Positions 26,027-34,048 of a stretch of 64,000 nucleotides of DNA are shown here, in pieces. Source of the DNA: Asticcacaulis machinosus (GTDB taxonomy: Bacteria > Pseudomonadota > Alphaproteobacteria > Caulobacterales > Caulobacteraceae); contig NZ_JAQQKV010000004.1 of assembly GCF_028550435.1 (NCBI RefSeq), forward strand, positions 186,001 to 250,000, in the 5' to 3' direction. Under the pieces are notes generated by a model. It searched no databases and was not told the DNA's origin. It saw only the letters and a program-made list of their open reading frames with translations. Both the position numbers and the translations under genes were made by a program. The stretch's first letter is position 1. Each line of letters opens with the position of its first letter.

Positions 26027-27016
26027 ATGGATCGTCGTCGTTTACTCACGCTGGGGGCCGCGGCCGCCTTTTTTCCGCAGATAGCCTGCGCCCTCTCAAT
26101 ACCAGGGCCTCCGGTTGTTCCGATAAAATTAGTTCCGGCCCTAAAGCCCCCGTTGGAGAGTTTCAAACTGTGGCCCAACGGCGCGCCGGGGGCTAAAAAG
26201 GTCACGGTCAAGGAAGACTGGATCCTGCGTAACGCCGGTGGCGACCCGAACGATACGGCGGCCACCCACGTTACCGATCCGATCCTGATGGTACGGCGCC
26301 CGAAAAACCCCAATGGCGCGGCGGTGCTGATGATCCCCGGCGGCGGCTATGTGCGGGTGGCGGTATCGCGGGCAGGCGGCGGCACCGATCAGTGGCTGGC
26401 CGATCAGGGCATCACGACCTTTGTTATGACCTATCGCTTGCCCGCCGATGGTTGGGCCGCGGGGCCGGAAACCCCGCTTCAGGACGCCCAGCGCGCGATC
26501 CGTCTGATCCGCCACCGCGCCGCCGAGTTCGGTATCGACCCTAAGCGCGTGGCCGTGATCGGCTTCTCAGCCGGCGGACATCTGGCCGGATGGCTATCCG
26601 AAAGCTTCGGGCGGGAGTCTTACGCGCCAGTCGATGCCGCCGATACTCAATCGACCAAGCCGCTGATGGCGGGCCTGTTCTATCCGGTCATGACCATGAC
26701 GGCCCCCCATGCTCACGGCGGGTCGGTCAAGCAACTGTTCCCGCAAGGATCTACCGATGCCCAGCGCAAAGCCCTGTCGCTGGAGCAAAACGTGCCGGTC
26801 GATATGCCGCCAACCTTTCTGGCCCATGCCGGAGATGACCGGGTGGTGGTCGCTGAAAACAGCCTGATGCTTTACGGCGCCTTACGCGCCAATAAGACGC
26901 CGACCGAACTGCATATCTTCGAAAAAGGCGGCCACGGTTTGCGCACCAACGGCAAGGACGAGCCGTTTATGGAGCTATGGCTGCCGTTCGCTAAGCGGCA
27001 CGGGCTTTTGGGCTAA
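26027..27016 (+). CDS. Exported alpha/beta-hydrolase (acetylxylan-esterase / BD-FAE-like)
   Basis: Secreted or periplasmic esterase of 329 aa. The N-terminus MDRRRLLTLGAAAAFF is a Tat-like signal, with cleavage likely near ACA. The oxyanion loop PGGGYVRVA, nucleophile elbow GFSAGGH (Ser181), acid in HAGDDRVV and final catalytic His in KGGHGLRTNG identify an active serine hydrolase of the COG0657 family. Relatives deacetylate xylan or other polysaccharides, which would fit an organism rich in TonB receptors, but the substrate is not certain. The start at 26027 begins at the twin-arginine motif. It is transcribed alone, and a family-2 repeat follows the stop. Confidence 0.87.
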   Translation: MDRRRLLTLGAAAAFFPQIACALSIPGPPVVPIKLVPALKPPLESFKLWPNGAPGAKKVTVKEDWILRNAGGDPNDTAATHVTDPILMVRRPKNPNGAAVLMIPGGGYVRVAVSRAGGGTDQWLADQGITTFVMTYRLPADGWAAGPETPLQDAQRAIRLIRHRAAEFGIDPKRVAVIGFSAGGHLAGWLSESFGRESYAPVDAADTQSTKPLMAGLFYPVMTMTAPHAHGGSVKQLFPQGSTDAQRKALSLEQNVPVDMPPTFLAHAGDDRVVVAENSLMLYGALRANKTPTELHIFEKGGHGLRTNGKDEPFMELWLPFAKRHGLLG

Positions 27017-27066
27017 GCGCATCCCAAAAAGTGTATCGCGGTTTTTGGATAAGATGCGCGTCAAAG
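27015..27066. repeat. Short palindromic repeat, family 2, copy 2
   Basis: AAGCGCATCCCAAAAAGTGT .. GCGGTTTTTGGAT .. AGATGCGCGTCAAAG, directly overlapping the esterase stop codon. Confidence 0.85.
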
Positions 27067-27075
27067 AAAGCATTT

Positions 27076-27117
27076 AAAGCTTATCCCGATCTACTGTGCA
27101 AATGCGGGATAAGCTTT
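27076..27117. terminator. Hairpin spanning the DapA-family stop codon
   Basis: Perfect 13-bp arms AAAGCTTATCCCG and CGGGATAAGCTTT. The stop codon at 27091-27093 lies in the loop, so the last codons form one arm. A probable bidirectional terminator between convergent genes. Confidence 0.7.
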
Positions 27118-27996
27118 AAGCCCGCTTAAGGCATTAAGCGCGTCCCTGATCCGCTGGCGGCTGTCGTCGTGGACTGGGATAAGCGGCAGTCGCAGCTCTT
27201 CATGGATGTAGCCCTGAAGTGCCAGCGCCGCCTTGACCGGTGACGGGTTTGGATCACGAAACATCAGCTTGATCAGCGGGCGGAACTGGTCGAACACCCC
27301 CCAGGCCTCTTCGGCGCGGCCCGCCTGCATCAACTCATAAACCGCCACAAACCGGTCGGGAAACAGGTGGGATGAGGCCATAATCCCGCCGTGTCCGCCC
27401 ATCTGAAGCGTCAGGTAAAGCCAGCTATCATCGCCGCTTAAGACCTTAAGGCCGTCCATTTCGGTCAGCAGCGACAGGTGCTCCAGGGTCAGGCCACAGG
27501 CCTTGATGGCTGGAAAGCGGCCGGTTTCATAGAGCCGGAATATAGTCTCCGGGGCCATTGACACACCGGTGCGGGCGGGGATGTTATAGAGCACAATCGG
27601 CCGGTCGGTGGCTTCGGCTATGGTCATGAAATGGCGGTATATGCCTTCCTGACACGGGCGGACATAGGACGGCGGCGACACCAGAAATCCATCGGCAAGA
27701 GTATGGCTGAAATGGCGAACCTCACGGGTTACGCCTTCGGTCGACGCGCCTTCAATGCCGACCAGAACCGGGCAAAGACCGTCAGTGACGGTAAGTATGG
27801 TATTGAGGACGGCGTGTTTTTCTCGTGAGGTGAGGGCGGGCCCTTCGCCGGTGGTGCCACCGGCGACGACGCCGTGGATGCCCGCGTCAAGCAGGTGCTG
27901 AGTGAGGTGTGCCGCAGCGGCATGGTCAATGGCTCCGTTCTTAAAAGGCGTGATAAGGGGCGTATAGATGCCGCTGAAATTTGTGGGGAGACGCAT
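27091..27996 (-). CDS. Dihydrodipicolinate-synthase-family lyase
   Basis: Class I aldolase of the DapA/NanA family, 301 aa, cytoplasmic. The Schiff-base Lys165 (FPAIKACG) and Tyr137 (VLYNIPARTG) are present, as is GGTTGEGPALTSREK near residue 47. True DapA would normally sit in a housekeeping context. Here the partner is a hypothetical gene with a 4-bp gap upstream, so a role in sugar-acid or 4-hydroxyproline-type catabolism is equally likely. The family cannot be resolved to a substrate by eye, because the residue that distinguishes DapA (an Arg binding the carboxylate) is not clear. Confidence 0.88.
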   Translation of the reverse strand: MRLPTNFSGIYTPLITPFKNGAIDHAAAAHLTQHLLDAGIHGVVAGGTTGEGPALTSREKHAVLNTILTVTDGLCPVLVGIEGASTEGVTREVRHFSHTLADGFLVSPPSYVRPCQEGIYRHFMTIAEATDRPIVLYNIPARTGVSMAPETIFRLYETGRFPAIKACGLTLEHLSLLTEMDGLKVLSGDDSWLYLTLQMGGHGGIMASSHLFPDRFVAVYELMQAGRAEEAWGVFDQFRPLIKLMFRDPNPSPVKAALALQGYIHEELRLPLIPVHDDSRQRIRDALNALSGLKAYPAFAQ

Positions 27997-28000
27997 AGGG

Positions 28001-28279
28001 TTAACCCTCGACAGGACGAAGCGTTGCGGCGGGTTTCAGCGCTCCAAATTCGGCTGAGGGCAGGCCCAGAATAAGGGCGTGCAACAGCAGGCCGTAGGTG
28101 GCGGCTTTGACATAGATCCAGATGCGGGTCTGATGACGTGCGGGCAGGGCCTCACAGTTCATATCGCCAATCAGGTCGGCACATTCGGTTTTAAGGAGTA
28201 ACTGGGCCTTTTGACTTAAGGCCTCATCGACGGTCAGGGGGAAGTAAACCGTAGGCGTAAAGGGGGCGGCGCAAGCCAT
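28001..28279 (-). CDS. Small hypothetical protein, operon partner of the aldolase
   Basis: Protein of 92 aa, not recognised. It contains one moderately hydrophobic stretch (about residues 55-76, IYVKAATYGLLLHALILGLP) that may be a membrane helix. Two Cys (in KTECADLIGDMNCEA) are in the middle. Its stop is 4 bp before the start of the DapA-family gene, so the two are translated from one mRNA. No start signal better than the ATG at 28279 is seen. Function unknown. Confidence 0.55.
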   Translation of the reverse strand: MACAAPFTPTVYFPLTVDEALSQKAQLLLKTECADLIGDMNCEALPARHQTRIWIYVKAATYGLLLHALILGLPSAEFGALKPAATLRPVEG

Positions 28280-28389
28280 TTGGGTACTCTGTTATCGTTG
28301 AAACAGAGGCGTAATTTAGCCCTGACCGCATATGGCCGGCGCATAGGTTTAGGCGAGAGTTGTAGAGATTTTGTATAGGCGGTCTATAT

Positions 28390-28435
28390 GCGCGCATCTT
28401 GGTCCAAAAACCGCACACACTTTTTGGGATGCGCT
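28390..28435. repeat. Short palindromic repeat, family 2, copy 3 (inverted)
   Basis: Same element in the opposite orientation: GCGCATCTTGGTCCAAAAACCGC ... ACTTTTTGGGATGCGC, shortened here to arms. It overlaps the stop codon of the DUF2905 gene. Confidence 0.8.
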
Positions 28436-28634
28436 ACTTACGGAACAGCCAGAACAGGACGCTTAGGATCACGCTGATCAAGAGGCTGGTGACGATCGGC
28501 ATATAAAAGGTGAAATTATCGCGTTTGACGACGATATCGCCGGGCAGGCGACCGATGCCTAGCTTCGACAGCCACGGCCACAACAGGCCGATGGCGACGA
28601 TAAGGCATCCAATAATGATCAGAGTTTTGGCCAA
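28434..28634 (-). CDS. DUF2905 small membrane protein
   Basis: Protein of 66 aa with two hydrophobic segments (about residues 4-20 and 45-62) and the DUF2905 signature LSKLGIGRLPGDIVVKRDNFTFYMPI between them. Function is unknown; homologues are widespread small inner-membrane proteins. The likely start is a TTG (28632-28634) with GGAGGT six bases upstream. That ribosome site is the last part of dispersed repeat copy E. The frame is open further upstream but only through the repeat. Confidence 0.82.
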   Translation of the reverse strand: MAKTLIIIGCLIVAIGLLWPWLSKLGIGRLPGDIVVKRDNFTFYMPIVTSLLISVILSVLFWLFRK

Positions 28635-28640
28635 AATGTT

Positions 28641-28790
28641 ACCTCCTCCCCTGTTTACGGGGGACCGGGCCGCCGGAGCGGGTGGATTTTGCGCAAGCAA
28701 AAGACGGAGGGGGCAAATGTAGCCGAAATGCCCCCTCCGTCTCGTCGCATATTGCGCCTCGACACCTCCCCCGTAAACAGGGGAGGAGGA
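28641..28790. repeat. Double-hairpin intergenic repeat, copy E (Y-X order, divergent)
   Basis: The most diverged copy: outer arms ACCTCCTCCCCTGTTTACGG and CCGTAAACAGGGGAGGAGG, inner arms GACGGAGGGGGCA and TGCCCCCTCCGTC. It fits between the tag stop and the DUF2905 start and supplies the DUF2905 ribosome site. Confidence 0.85.
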
Positions 28791-28792
28791 AG

Positions 28793-29356
28793 CTAACTGG
28801 CCCGGAAACAATCTCGCACATGATCATCGACCATACCTACGGCCTGCATATAGGCATAGATGATAGTCGAGCCGACAAAGCTCATGCCGCGTTTTTTCAG
28901 GTCTTTGGACAGGGCGTCTGATTCCGGCGTTTGGGCGGGCACATCTTTCAGGGTTTGCGGGTGGTTGAGTTTGGGTGCACCCCCGACAAAGCGCCAGACA
29001 TAGGCGTCGAACGATCCGAACTCTTTCTGAATAGCCATGAATACATGCGCGTTTTTGCGTACTGAATAAATTTTGAGCCGGTTCTTGATAATTCCGGGGT
29101 GGGTCATCAGGGCCTCACATTCGTCATCAGTCATCTTAGAACAGGCGACCACATCAAAATTGTGAAAGGCGTCACGGTAACCGTCGCGCCTGACCAGAAT
29201 ACTTTCCCAGTTAAGCCCCGCCTGCGCACCCTCCAGGATCAGCATCTCAAACAAAAGCCGGTCATCATGAACCGGCACGCCCCATTCGGTGTCATGATAA
29301 TGGACATAGTGGGGCTTGTTCAGGTTGACCCAGCCGCAGCGGATTTTATCGGTCAT
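28793..29356 (-). CDS. tag: DNA-3-methyladenine glycosylase I (Tag)
   Basis: Base-excision repair enzyme of 187 aa that removes 3-methyladenine from alkylated DNA. The Tag/HhH fold is unmistakable: RCGWVN (first zinc ligand Cys), YHDTEWGVPVHDD (zinc His; catalytic Glu region), LEGAQAGLNWESIL and the C-terminal DDHVRDCF with the last two zinc ligands. The normal family length is about 185 aa. It is transcribed on the minus strand, with a short family-2 repeat separating it from the DUF1398 gene upstream. No Ada-type control is evident. Confidence 0.95.
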   Translation of the reverse strand: MTDKIRCGWVNLNKPHYVHYHDTEWGVPVHDDRLLFEMLILEGAQAGLNWESILVRRDGYRDAFHNFDVVACSKMTDDECEALMTHPGIIKNRLKIYSVRKNAHVFMAIQKEFGSFDAYVWRFVGGAPKLNHPQTLKDVPAQTPESDALSKDLKKRGMSFVGSTIIYAYMQAVGMVDDHVRDCFRAS

Positions 29357-29371
29357 TAGTATCTCACAAAT

Positions 29372-29422
29372 AAGCGCATCCCAAAAAGTGTATGCGGTTT
29401 TTGGATTCAGATGCGCGACAAA
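29372..29422. repeat. Short palindromic repeat, family 2, copy 4
   Basis: AAGCGCATCCCAAAAAGTGT .. TGCGGTTTTTGGAT .. AGATGCGCGACAAAC between tag and the DUF1398 gene. Confidence 0.85.
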
Positions 29423-29812
29423 CTATAAAATCGGGAACCGTTCAATGTGCTGAGACCCGTCGCGTCCGAAATAGATAGCCTGTTTGCCGGATATGAATAC
29501 CCAATAATGGCAGCAGCCCGCCTTAATGATGCGGTCCATGAAGGTCAGGTATTTGATACGGCCCTGCTGGATGTCGGTGATGGCGGCCTTGACGGCGGCG
29601 GCATCGAAGGTGAGAGGGATGTCGCCCGCCTCATAGTCATAGGCGCCGACGTGGCTGGAGCCATCCACGCCCCACGCGATGTGGCGCTTTCCCGTTATAT
29701 CGACCAGATAGCGTTCCGTGCCGCTTTGGGCCAGCCGCATGACCACTTCGGGAAAGGTGATCTGCTCGGCCAGCGACAGTTTCAGAGTGCTTTCGACGAT
29801 GTGTGTGTCCAT
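29423..29812 (-). CDS. DUF1398 family protein
   Basis: Protein of 129 aa, cytoplasmic. The DUF1398 (YbcV-like) features include TFPEVVMRLAQSGTERYLVDI, ITDIQQGRIKYLTFMDRI and the C-terminal GCCHYWVFISGKQAIYFG block. The family has no known activity. Its start lies immediately after the MarR stop (29813), and the two genes are surely one transcript, so this protein is probably a target of that regulator. Confidence 0.85.
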   Translation of the reverse strand: MDTHIVESTLKLSLAEQITFPEVVMRLAQSGTERYLVDITGKRHIAWGVDGSSHVGAYDYEAGDIPLTFDAAAVKAAITDIQQGRIKYLTFMDRIIKAGCCHYWVFISGKQAIYFGRDGSQHIERFPIL

Positions 29813-30280
29813 TTAAACCATCCGGTCTTTGCCGCGGGTGTCGGGGTTCCAGCCGTTGGCGGTCAGCAAAGACTGGATCGTGGCCATCAGGCGGGTTTTC
29901 TCGGCGGCGCTTAAAGAACTGAAAAACGCCGCATCATTGGCGTCGGCCTCATCGGCAAGCTGTGGCAAAAGCTGCGCGCCCTTGCGCGTCAGGGACAATT
30001 TCACCGCCCGCCGGTCGATCGGGTCGGTGTTACGGTTGATCAGCCCTTTGTGGACCATGCGCTCGGCCATCCGCGACAGGGACGAGGCATCGATGCCCAC
30101 GATTCGCGCGGCTTCATTGAGGGTCAGGTCGCCCTTGCCGTACAATGAGCGCATCACGACCCATTGCGCGACCGTTATGTCGTGTTTTTCGAGCCGTTTG
30201 GCAAAGCTGTCCGACACGAAATTCGACAGGCAACGCAGCCAGTAACCCAAATGATCGTCCAGGGATGAAATTTTTTTCAT
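29813..30280 (-). CDS. MarR-family transcriptional regulator
   Basis: Winged-helix regulator of 155 aa. The N-terminal dimer helix (LGYWLRCLSNFVSDSF) precedes the HTH LTLNEAARIVGIDASSLSRM and the wing LINRNTDPIDRRAVKLSLT, where Asp-Arg-Arg is the MarR hallmark. It leads a two-gene unit with the DUF1398 gene. The promoter carries a perfect TTGACA (30310-30315, minus) overlapping a GACAATAATTGTC palindrome, which is the probable autoregulatory operator. The predicted transcription start falls close to the ATG, so the mRNA may have almost no leader. The signal sensed is unknown. Confidence 0.92.
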   Translation of the reverse strand: MKKISSLDDHLGYWLRCLSNFVSDSFAKRLEKHDITVAQWVVMRSLYGKGDLTLNEAARIVGIDASSLSRMAERMVHKGLINRNTDPIDRRAVKLSLTRKGAQLLPQLADEADANDAAFFSSLSAAEKTRLMATIQSLLTANGWNPDTRGKDRMV

Positions 30281-30315
30281 GTAATGTAAATAATTGCATA
30301 GACAATAATTGTCAA
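30281..30315 (-). promoter_or_regulatory. MarR promoter and operator
   Basis: Minus strand: TTGACA (30315-30310), 17-bp spacer, TATTTA (30292-30287). The palindrome GACAATAATTGTC (30301-30313) covers the -35 box and the start of the spacer, so binding would block polymerase. Confidence 0.65.
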
Positions 30316-30646
30316 GCCTTGCGCCTCAATCGCGCGTTAATCTTTGTTAAACAAGGGATTGCATCAGGGGCTCAGAAAATCAAATAGGGCGCAATCGTGC
30401 CCTTGTTATTGACTGATCCATAAGGGTTTTTTCCTGATCGTTTCTTTATATCGGGTCGGTTAGCCTGATTTTCGAAGGCGCCGATGAGGCCACGGGACAG
30501 AGGTTCGGTGATCTTATGACGCACTTAAGGCGGTTAGAACCGTCGCCCGAATTCGATGATTTGGCGTAATACCATACCACTTGGAAGCGTCGGTTGTCGG
30601 TCCATTCACTCTGAACCCACTTTTAATAACTGAAAGAGACACGTTC
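30316..30646. other. Intergenic region upstream of the DUF5666-like gene
   Basis: About 330 bp with no convincing frame. It holds one small hairpin (GGGCGCAATCGTGCCC, about 30388-30403) and presumably the promoter of the next gene. No recognisable sigma-factor site could be assigned with confidence. Confidence 0.4.
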
Positions 30647-31048
30647 ATGAAAACCACGACCTCCCCAATCTCTGGCAAGATTGCTGTTGCTGCCCTTTTG
30701 GGTGCCTTTGTTGCCGCTCCGGTACTGGCCCAGGACGCTACAGCCCCAGTGACGCCGCCAACTACAACCGCACCAGCCACACCTGAAGCGGCAACGACTG
30801 CTGAACCGGCCGCTGATGCGGTGCGTGTGACCGGCACCGTGGCCGAAGCCGCCGGCGACGGTAAATCCTACTCGGTCGAAGTTGCCACCCAGTCCGGCAA
30901 GAGCCGCCCGATCGCGGTTGATGCCTCGGCCGTGACGGGTGCACCTTTCGCGGTTGGTGACACTGTATCCATCACGGGGACGCTGGATGCTGACCAAACC
31001 AAGCTGACGGCTTCGGCCATCACCAAGGCGGACGCTGCGGGCCAGTAA
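30647..31048 (+). CDS. Exported small protein with OB-like domain
   Basis: Protein of 133 aa. The signal peptide covers about residues 1-28 (KIAVAALLGAFVAAPVLAQ). A threonine/proline/alanine-rich linker follows to about residue 58, then a compact beta-rich domain: VRVTGTVAEAAGDGKSYSVEV, PIAVDASAVTG, FAVGDTVSITGTLDAD. In layout it resembles DUF5666-type OB-fold proteins, but I cannot assign the family firmly. Probably periplasmic. It is monocistronic, with a hairpin and a strong terminator after the stop. Confidence 0.7.
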   Translation: MKTTTSPISGKIAVAALLGAFVAAPVLAQDATAPVTPPTTTAPATPEAATTAEPAADAVRVTGTVAEAAGDGKSYSVEVATQSGKSRPIAVDASAVTGAPFAVGDTVSITGTLDADQTKLTASAITKADAAGQ

Positions 31049-31069
31049 GCCCCCACCCCTGACCGCAGT

Positions 31070-31087
31070 TTAGCCTGAACAGGCTAA
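31070..31087 (+). terminator. Small hairpin after the OB-like gene
   Basis: TTAGCCTG and CAGGCTAA arms with a 2-nt loop, about 20 bp after the stop and before the stronger terminator. Confidence 0.4.
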
Positions 31088-31103
31088 CCGCACTTGCGTC
31101 GCG

Positions 31104-31133
31104 AAAAAGGCTCCCTGAACGGGAGCCTTTTTT
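31104..31133 (+). terminator. Rho-independent terminator
   Basis: AAAAAGGCTCCC and GGGAGCCTTTTTT arms with a TGAAC loop, followed by the T-run. It ends the transcript of the exported small protein. Confidence 0.9.
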
Positions 31134-31213
31134 GTGTTTGCAGTGCGGCGCAGGGCGGCATAAAACTTGCTGATCATTCCGCGACGAATTGCCTGTAACC
31201 GCCGAAAGCCATT

Positions 31214-32113
31214 ATGAGCCACCTGAAAATCGACATCGGTATCGCCACTGCCGGGCGCCGCGACATCTTAAGTGAAGTCATCAATTTCATGGGGCGGATG
31301 AAGCGTCCGGCTAACAAACTGATCATCTGCCCGGCCAAACCCGAAGATGTCGATGAAGCGGCCCTGACCGGCTATGGCGCGCCGATTGAGATCGTGTCCG
31401 GCCCTGTGGGATTGCCGGCTCAGCGCAATGTGATCATCGAAGCGTCGGATGCCGATGTGATCGTGTTCTTTGACGACGATTTCTTACCCTCTGAGGATTT
31501 CCTGATCGAACTTGAGGCCCTGATGACGGGCGATCCGTCGATTGTGGTCGCCACCGGTCATGTGGTTGCCGATGGGGCGCTGGGGCCGGGGCTTGAATTC
31601 ATTGAGGGGGTTTCAATTGTCGAGGGACTGGGCCCGCAGGCCGATCGTGCGCTGGAGCCGACCTATAATGGCTATGGCTGCAATATGGCCATCCGCATGG
31701 ACGCGGTGCGCCAGCACAATATCCGGTTTGATGAAGCCCTGCCGCTCTATGCCTGGTTTGAAGATGTCGATTTTTCGCGCCAACTGGCTCCTTATGGCAC
31801 GATTGTGAGATCCTATCGTCTGCGCGGGGTGCATCTGGGCACCAAAAAAGCAGGCCGCAGTCCGGGCAAGCGGCTGGGCTATTCTCAGGTCGCCAACCGC
31901 ATCTATCTGGCGCGCAAGAAAACGCTGGGCTGGGACATGGCGATTGAGGGCATATTGAAGCATCTGGCCGCCAATCTGGTGCGCTCTGTGGCGCCTGAGC
32001 CGTGGGCGGACCGCAGAGGGCGGCTTATCGGGAACCTGAAAGCGCTCAGTGAATGGCCAAGCGGGCGGATGTCGCCGGGACGTATCCTCGATTCCGACCT
32101 TAAAAACTCCTGA
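31214..32113 (+). CDS. Family 2 glycosyltransferase
   Basis: Cytoplasmic GT-A glycosyltransferase of 299 aa. The start has the GT2 pattern IDIGIATAGRRDIL. The metal/nucleotide-binding DxD-like motif is FFDDDFLP near residue 92, and the acceptor-site acidic motif reads YAWFEDVDFSRQL near residue 183. No membrane segment is seen. Donor and acceptor cannot be told from sequence; a role in envelope polysaccharide or holdfast-like glycan is possible in this group. It stands alone between two terminators. Confidence 0.88.
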   Translation: MSHLKIDIGIATAGRRDILSEVINFMGRMKRPANKLIICPAKPEDVDEAALTGYGAPIEIVSGPVGLPAQRNVIIEASDADVIVFFDDDFLPSEDFLIELEALMTGDPSIVVATGHVVADGALGPGLEFIEGVSIVEGLGPQADRALEPTYNGYGCNMAIRMDAVRQHNIRFDEALPLYAWFEDVDFSRQLAPYGTIVRSYRLRGVHLGTKKAGRSPGKRLGYSQVANRIYLARKKTLGWDMAIEGILKHLAANLVRSVAPEPWADRRGRLIGNLKALSEWPSGRMSPGRILDSDLKNS

Positions 32114-32117
32114 TTAT

Positions 32118-32157
32118 AAAAAAAGCGGCGGCCTGAATTTCAGGTCGCCGCTTTTTT
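32118..32157. terminator. Bidirectional Rho-independent terminator
   Basis: AAAAAGCGGCGGCCTG and CAGGTCGCCGCTTTTTT arms (one mismatch) with an AATTT loop, between the convergent GT2 and GlsB genes. Confidence 0.9.
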
Positions 32158-32174
32158 GTGGTTGTCAGATAAGG

Positions 32175-32435
32175 TCAGGCTTTTTTGCCGCGCATCATGC
32201 GACCGAGCGCAATCAGGATGCAGGCCCCGATCACCCCTGCGACCAGATAGCCGATGACGCCGCCGAACGACACGCCGATAATCGAGAACAGGCCGTTGGC
32301 GATCATGGCCCCGATAATGCCGAGGATGATGTTCATAAACAGGCCCTGATCGGATTTCATGACCTTTTCCGCGATCCAGCCGGCAATAGCACCGACGATA
32401 ATGGCGGCCAGCCAGCCGATTTGATTGTCTTCCAT
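32175..32435 (-). CDS. GlsB/YeaQ/YmgE-family membrane protein
   Basis: Protein of 86 aa with three hydrophobic glycine-rich helices (WLAAIIVGAIAGWIAEKVM, NIILGIIGAMIANGLF, VIGYLVAGVIGACILIAL). This is the family once called transglycosylase-associated, now linked to general stress. The basic tail RMMRGKKA is cytosolic by the positive-inside rule. Monocistronic, with a terminator just past its stop. Confidence 0.92.
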   Translation of the reverse strand: MEDNQIGWLAAIIVGAIAGWIAEKVMKSDQGLFMNIILGIIGAMIANGLFSIIGVSFGGVIGYLVAGVIGACILIALGRMMRGKKA

Positions 32436-32546
32436 AACAGCCTCACTCAGTTGGGTTGATAGTGGCCTGACTGTGCGGTCAAAAGCGTAAGGTTAAAATG
32501 GGCGGGTTCAAGTTGAAAATAAGGATTTTATATCAGATCTCTTCAA

Positions 32547-34040
32547 TTAAACCGGTTCGGGCAGGGCGCAATAGGCCTTCAGGAAATCGCCATGTTCCGG
32601 CATGGCGGCGACGGCCTGATCGATCTGGGCCTTAAGTGCCGCCAATGCCTTTCCAGACTGTTCGGTGCTCATCATTCGGCCGAGGTGGTGCCAGGACTTC
32701 GGCTCAAGGCGCTGGCCAGTCATAACCTGAAGCCAGGAATCGATGCGGAAGACCTCATCGGCGACCTGCCAGGCGTGGCCGGTGTCACGGAACATCTCGA
32801 TACGCTCGGTCAGGGTGTCAGGGATCGCCATATCGCGCCGTTCGCGCCAGTAAGGCGTATCGTCACGCTCAGTCAGCTTATAGTGCATAATGACAAAATC
32901 ACGGATATTGACGACCTCATCTTCGGTCAGCTTGTTGAACCGGTTGATCAGGGCGTCGGTAATGCCGTCAAACGGGAATAGCTGTACCAGACGGGTAGCG
33001 GCGATCTGCATCAGGTGGATGTTGGTCGATTCCAATGGCTCGATAAACCCGCTCGACAGGCCCATGGCGATACAGTTTTTGTTCCAGATTTTTAAGCGCC
33101 GTCCGGTGCGATATTTGATGGTGCGCGGCTTGGTCAGGGCCGGGGCGCCGACGGTCGCCATAAAGCTGTCCATCGCCTGATCGTCGCTCATATGGGCGCT
33201 GGAATAGACATGGCCCTGACCGACGCGGTTTTGCAGCGGGATGCGCCAGTGCCAGCCCGCGTCATGGGCTATGGCCTGAGTATATGGCACGATCTTACCG
33301 GTCGGTTCGGTCTGCATGGCGATGGCGCTGTCGTTGGACAGCCAGTGGTTCCAGTCCTCATAACCGCTTTTCAGCGTTCCTTCTATTAACAGGCCGCGTA
33401 AGCCCGTGCAGTCGATAAACAGATCGCCCGCAATGCTCTGACCTGACTCAAGCATAAGCGCGGTGATGTCGCCGGTGTCCGGGTTTTGGTCGACGCGGGC
33501 GATTTTGCCCTCAACACGGGTAACCCCTGCGGCTTCGCTCAAGCGGCGCAGGAACGGGCCGTAAAGTCCGGTGTCGAAATGATAGGCATAGTTGATGCGC
33601 GAGGTGGGGGAGGTTTCGAACTTGCCATTTTCGGCGGCCTGAAGCTCAAAGCAATAGTCGCTTAACGGGCCAGCGACACCATCGGCTTTTGCCTGAAGCC
33701 ATATGTGGTGAAACGGCGCCATCCACGACGATTTGCCAAGCACACCAAACGAGTGGAAATAGTGATCGCCCTTGCGCGCCCAATTATCGAAGGAAATGCC
33801 GAGCTTGATGGAGGCGTTGGTCGCGCGCATAAACTCGCGCTCATCGATGCCCAGCAAATGGTGAAAGGTGCGGATGGTCGGCACGGTCGCTTCGCCGACG
33901 CCGATGATGCCGATTTCATCCGATTCAACCAAAGTGACCTCGATCAGCGGGCCGATCATTTTGCTGAGGGCGGCGGCGGCGCACCAGCCGGCGGTGCCGC
34001 CACCGGCAATAACGACTTTCTTTACGGGCGGTCGGGTCAT
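32547..34040 (-). CDS. Tryptophan-halogenase-like flavoprotein
   Basis: FAD-dependent enzyme of 497 aa, resembling PrnA/RebH. FAD loop GGGTAGWCAAAAL at residues 11-23; the catalytic Lys79 in NASIKLGISFDNW is at the same number as in PrnA; the WxWxIP motif reads WHWRIPLQ near residue 273; and EPLESTNIH carries the conserved Glu. Genes of this family that lie beside TonB receptors and SapC are common in Caulobacterales and Xanthomonadales, and their substrates are mostly unknown, so chlorination of tryptophan should not be assumed. It is the last gene of an operon with the cupin (8-bp gap) and SapC genes. Confidence 0.9.
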   Translation of the reverse strand: MTRPPVKKVVIAGGGTAGWCAAAALSKMIGPLIEVTLVESDEIGIIGVGEATVPTIRTFHHLLGIDEREFMRATNASIKLGISFDNWARKGDHYFHSFGVLGKSSWMAPFHHIWLQAKADGVAGPLSDYCFELQAAENGKFETSPTSRINYAYHFDTGLYGPFLRRLSEAAGVTRVEGKIARVDQNPDTGDITALMLESGQSIAGDLFIDCTGLRGLLIEGTLKSGYEDWNHWLSNDSAIAMQTEPTGKIVPYTQAIAHDAGWHWRIPLQNRVGQGHVYSSAHMSDDQAMDSFMATVGAPALTKPRTIKYRTGRRLKIWNKNCIAMGLSSGFIEPLESTNIHLMQIAATRLVQLFPFDGITDALINRFNKLTEDEVVNIRDFVIMHYKLTERDDTPYWRERRDMAIPDTLTERIEMFRDTGHAWQVADEVFRIDSWLQVMTGQRLEPKSWHHLGRMMSTEQSGKALAALKAQIDQAVAAMPEHGDFLKAYCALPEPV

Positions 34041-34048
34041 GGGCTTTA

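Noticed and set aside
27091-27996. Assignment as biosynthetic dapA
   Set aside because: The family is clear, but substrate-specific residues are not, and the gene is paired with an unknown small protein, not lysine genes.
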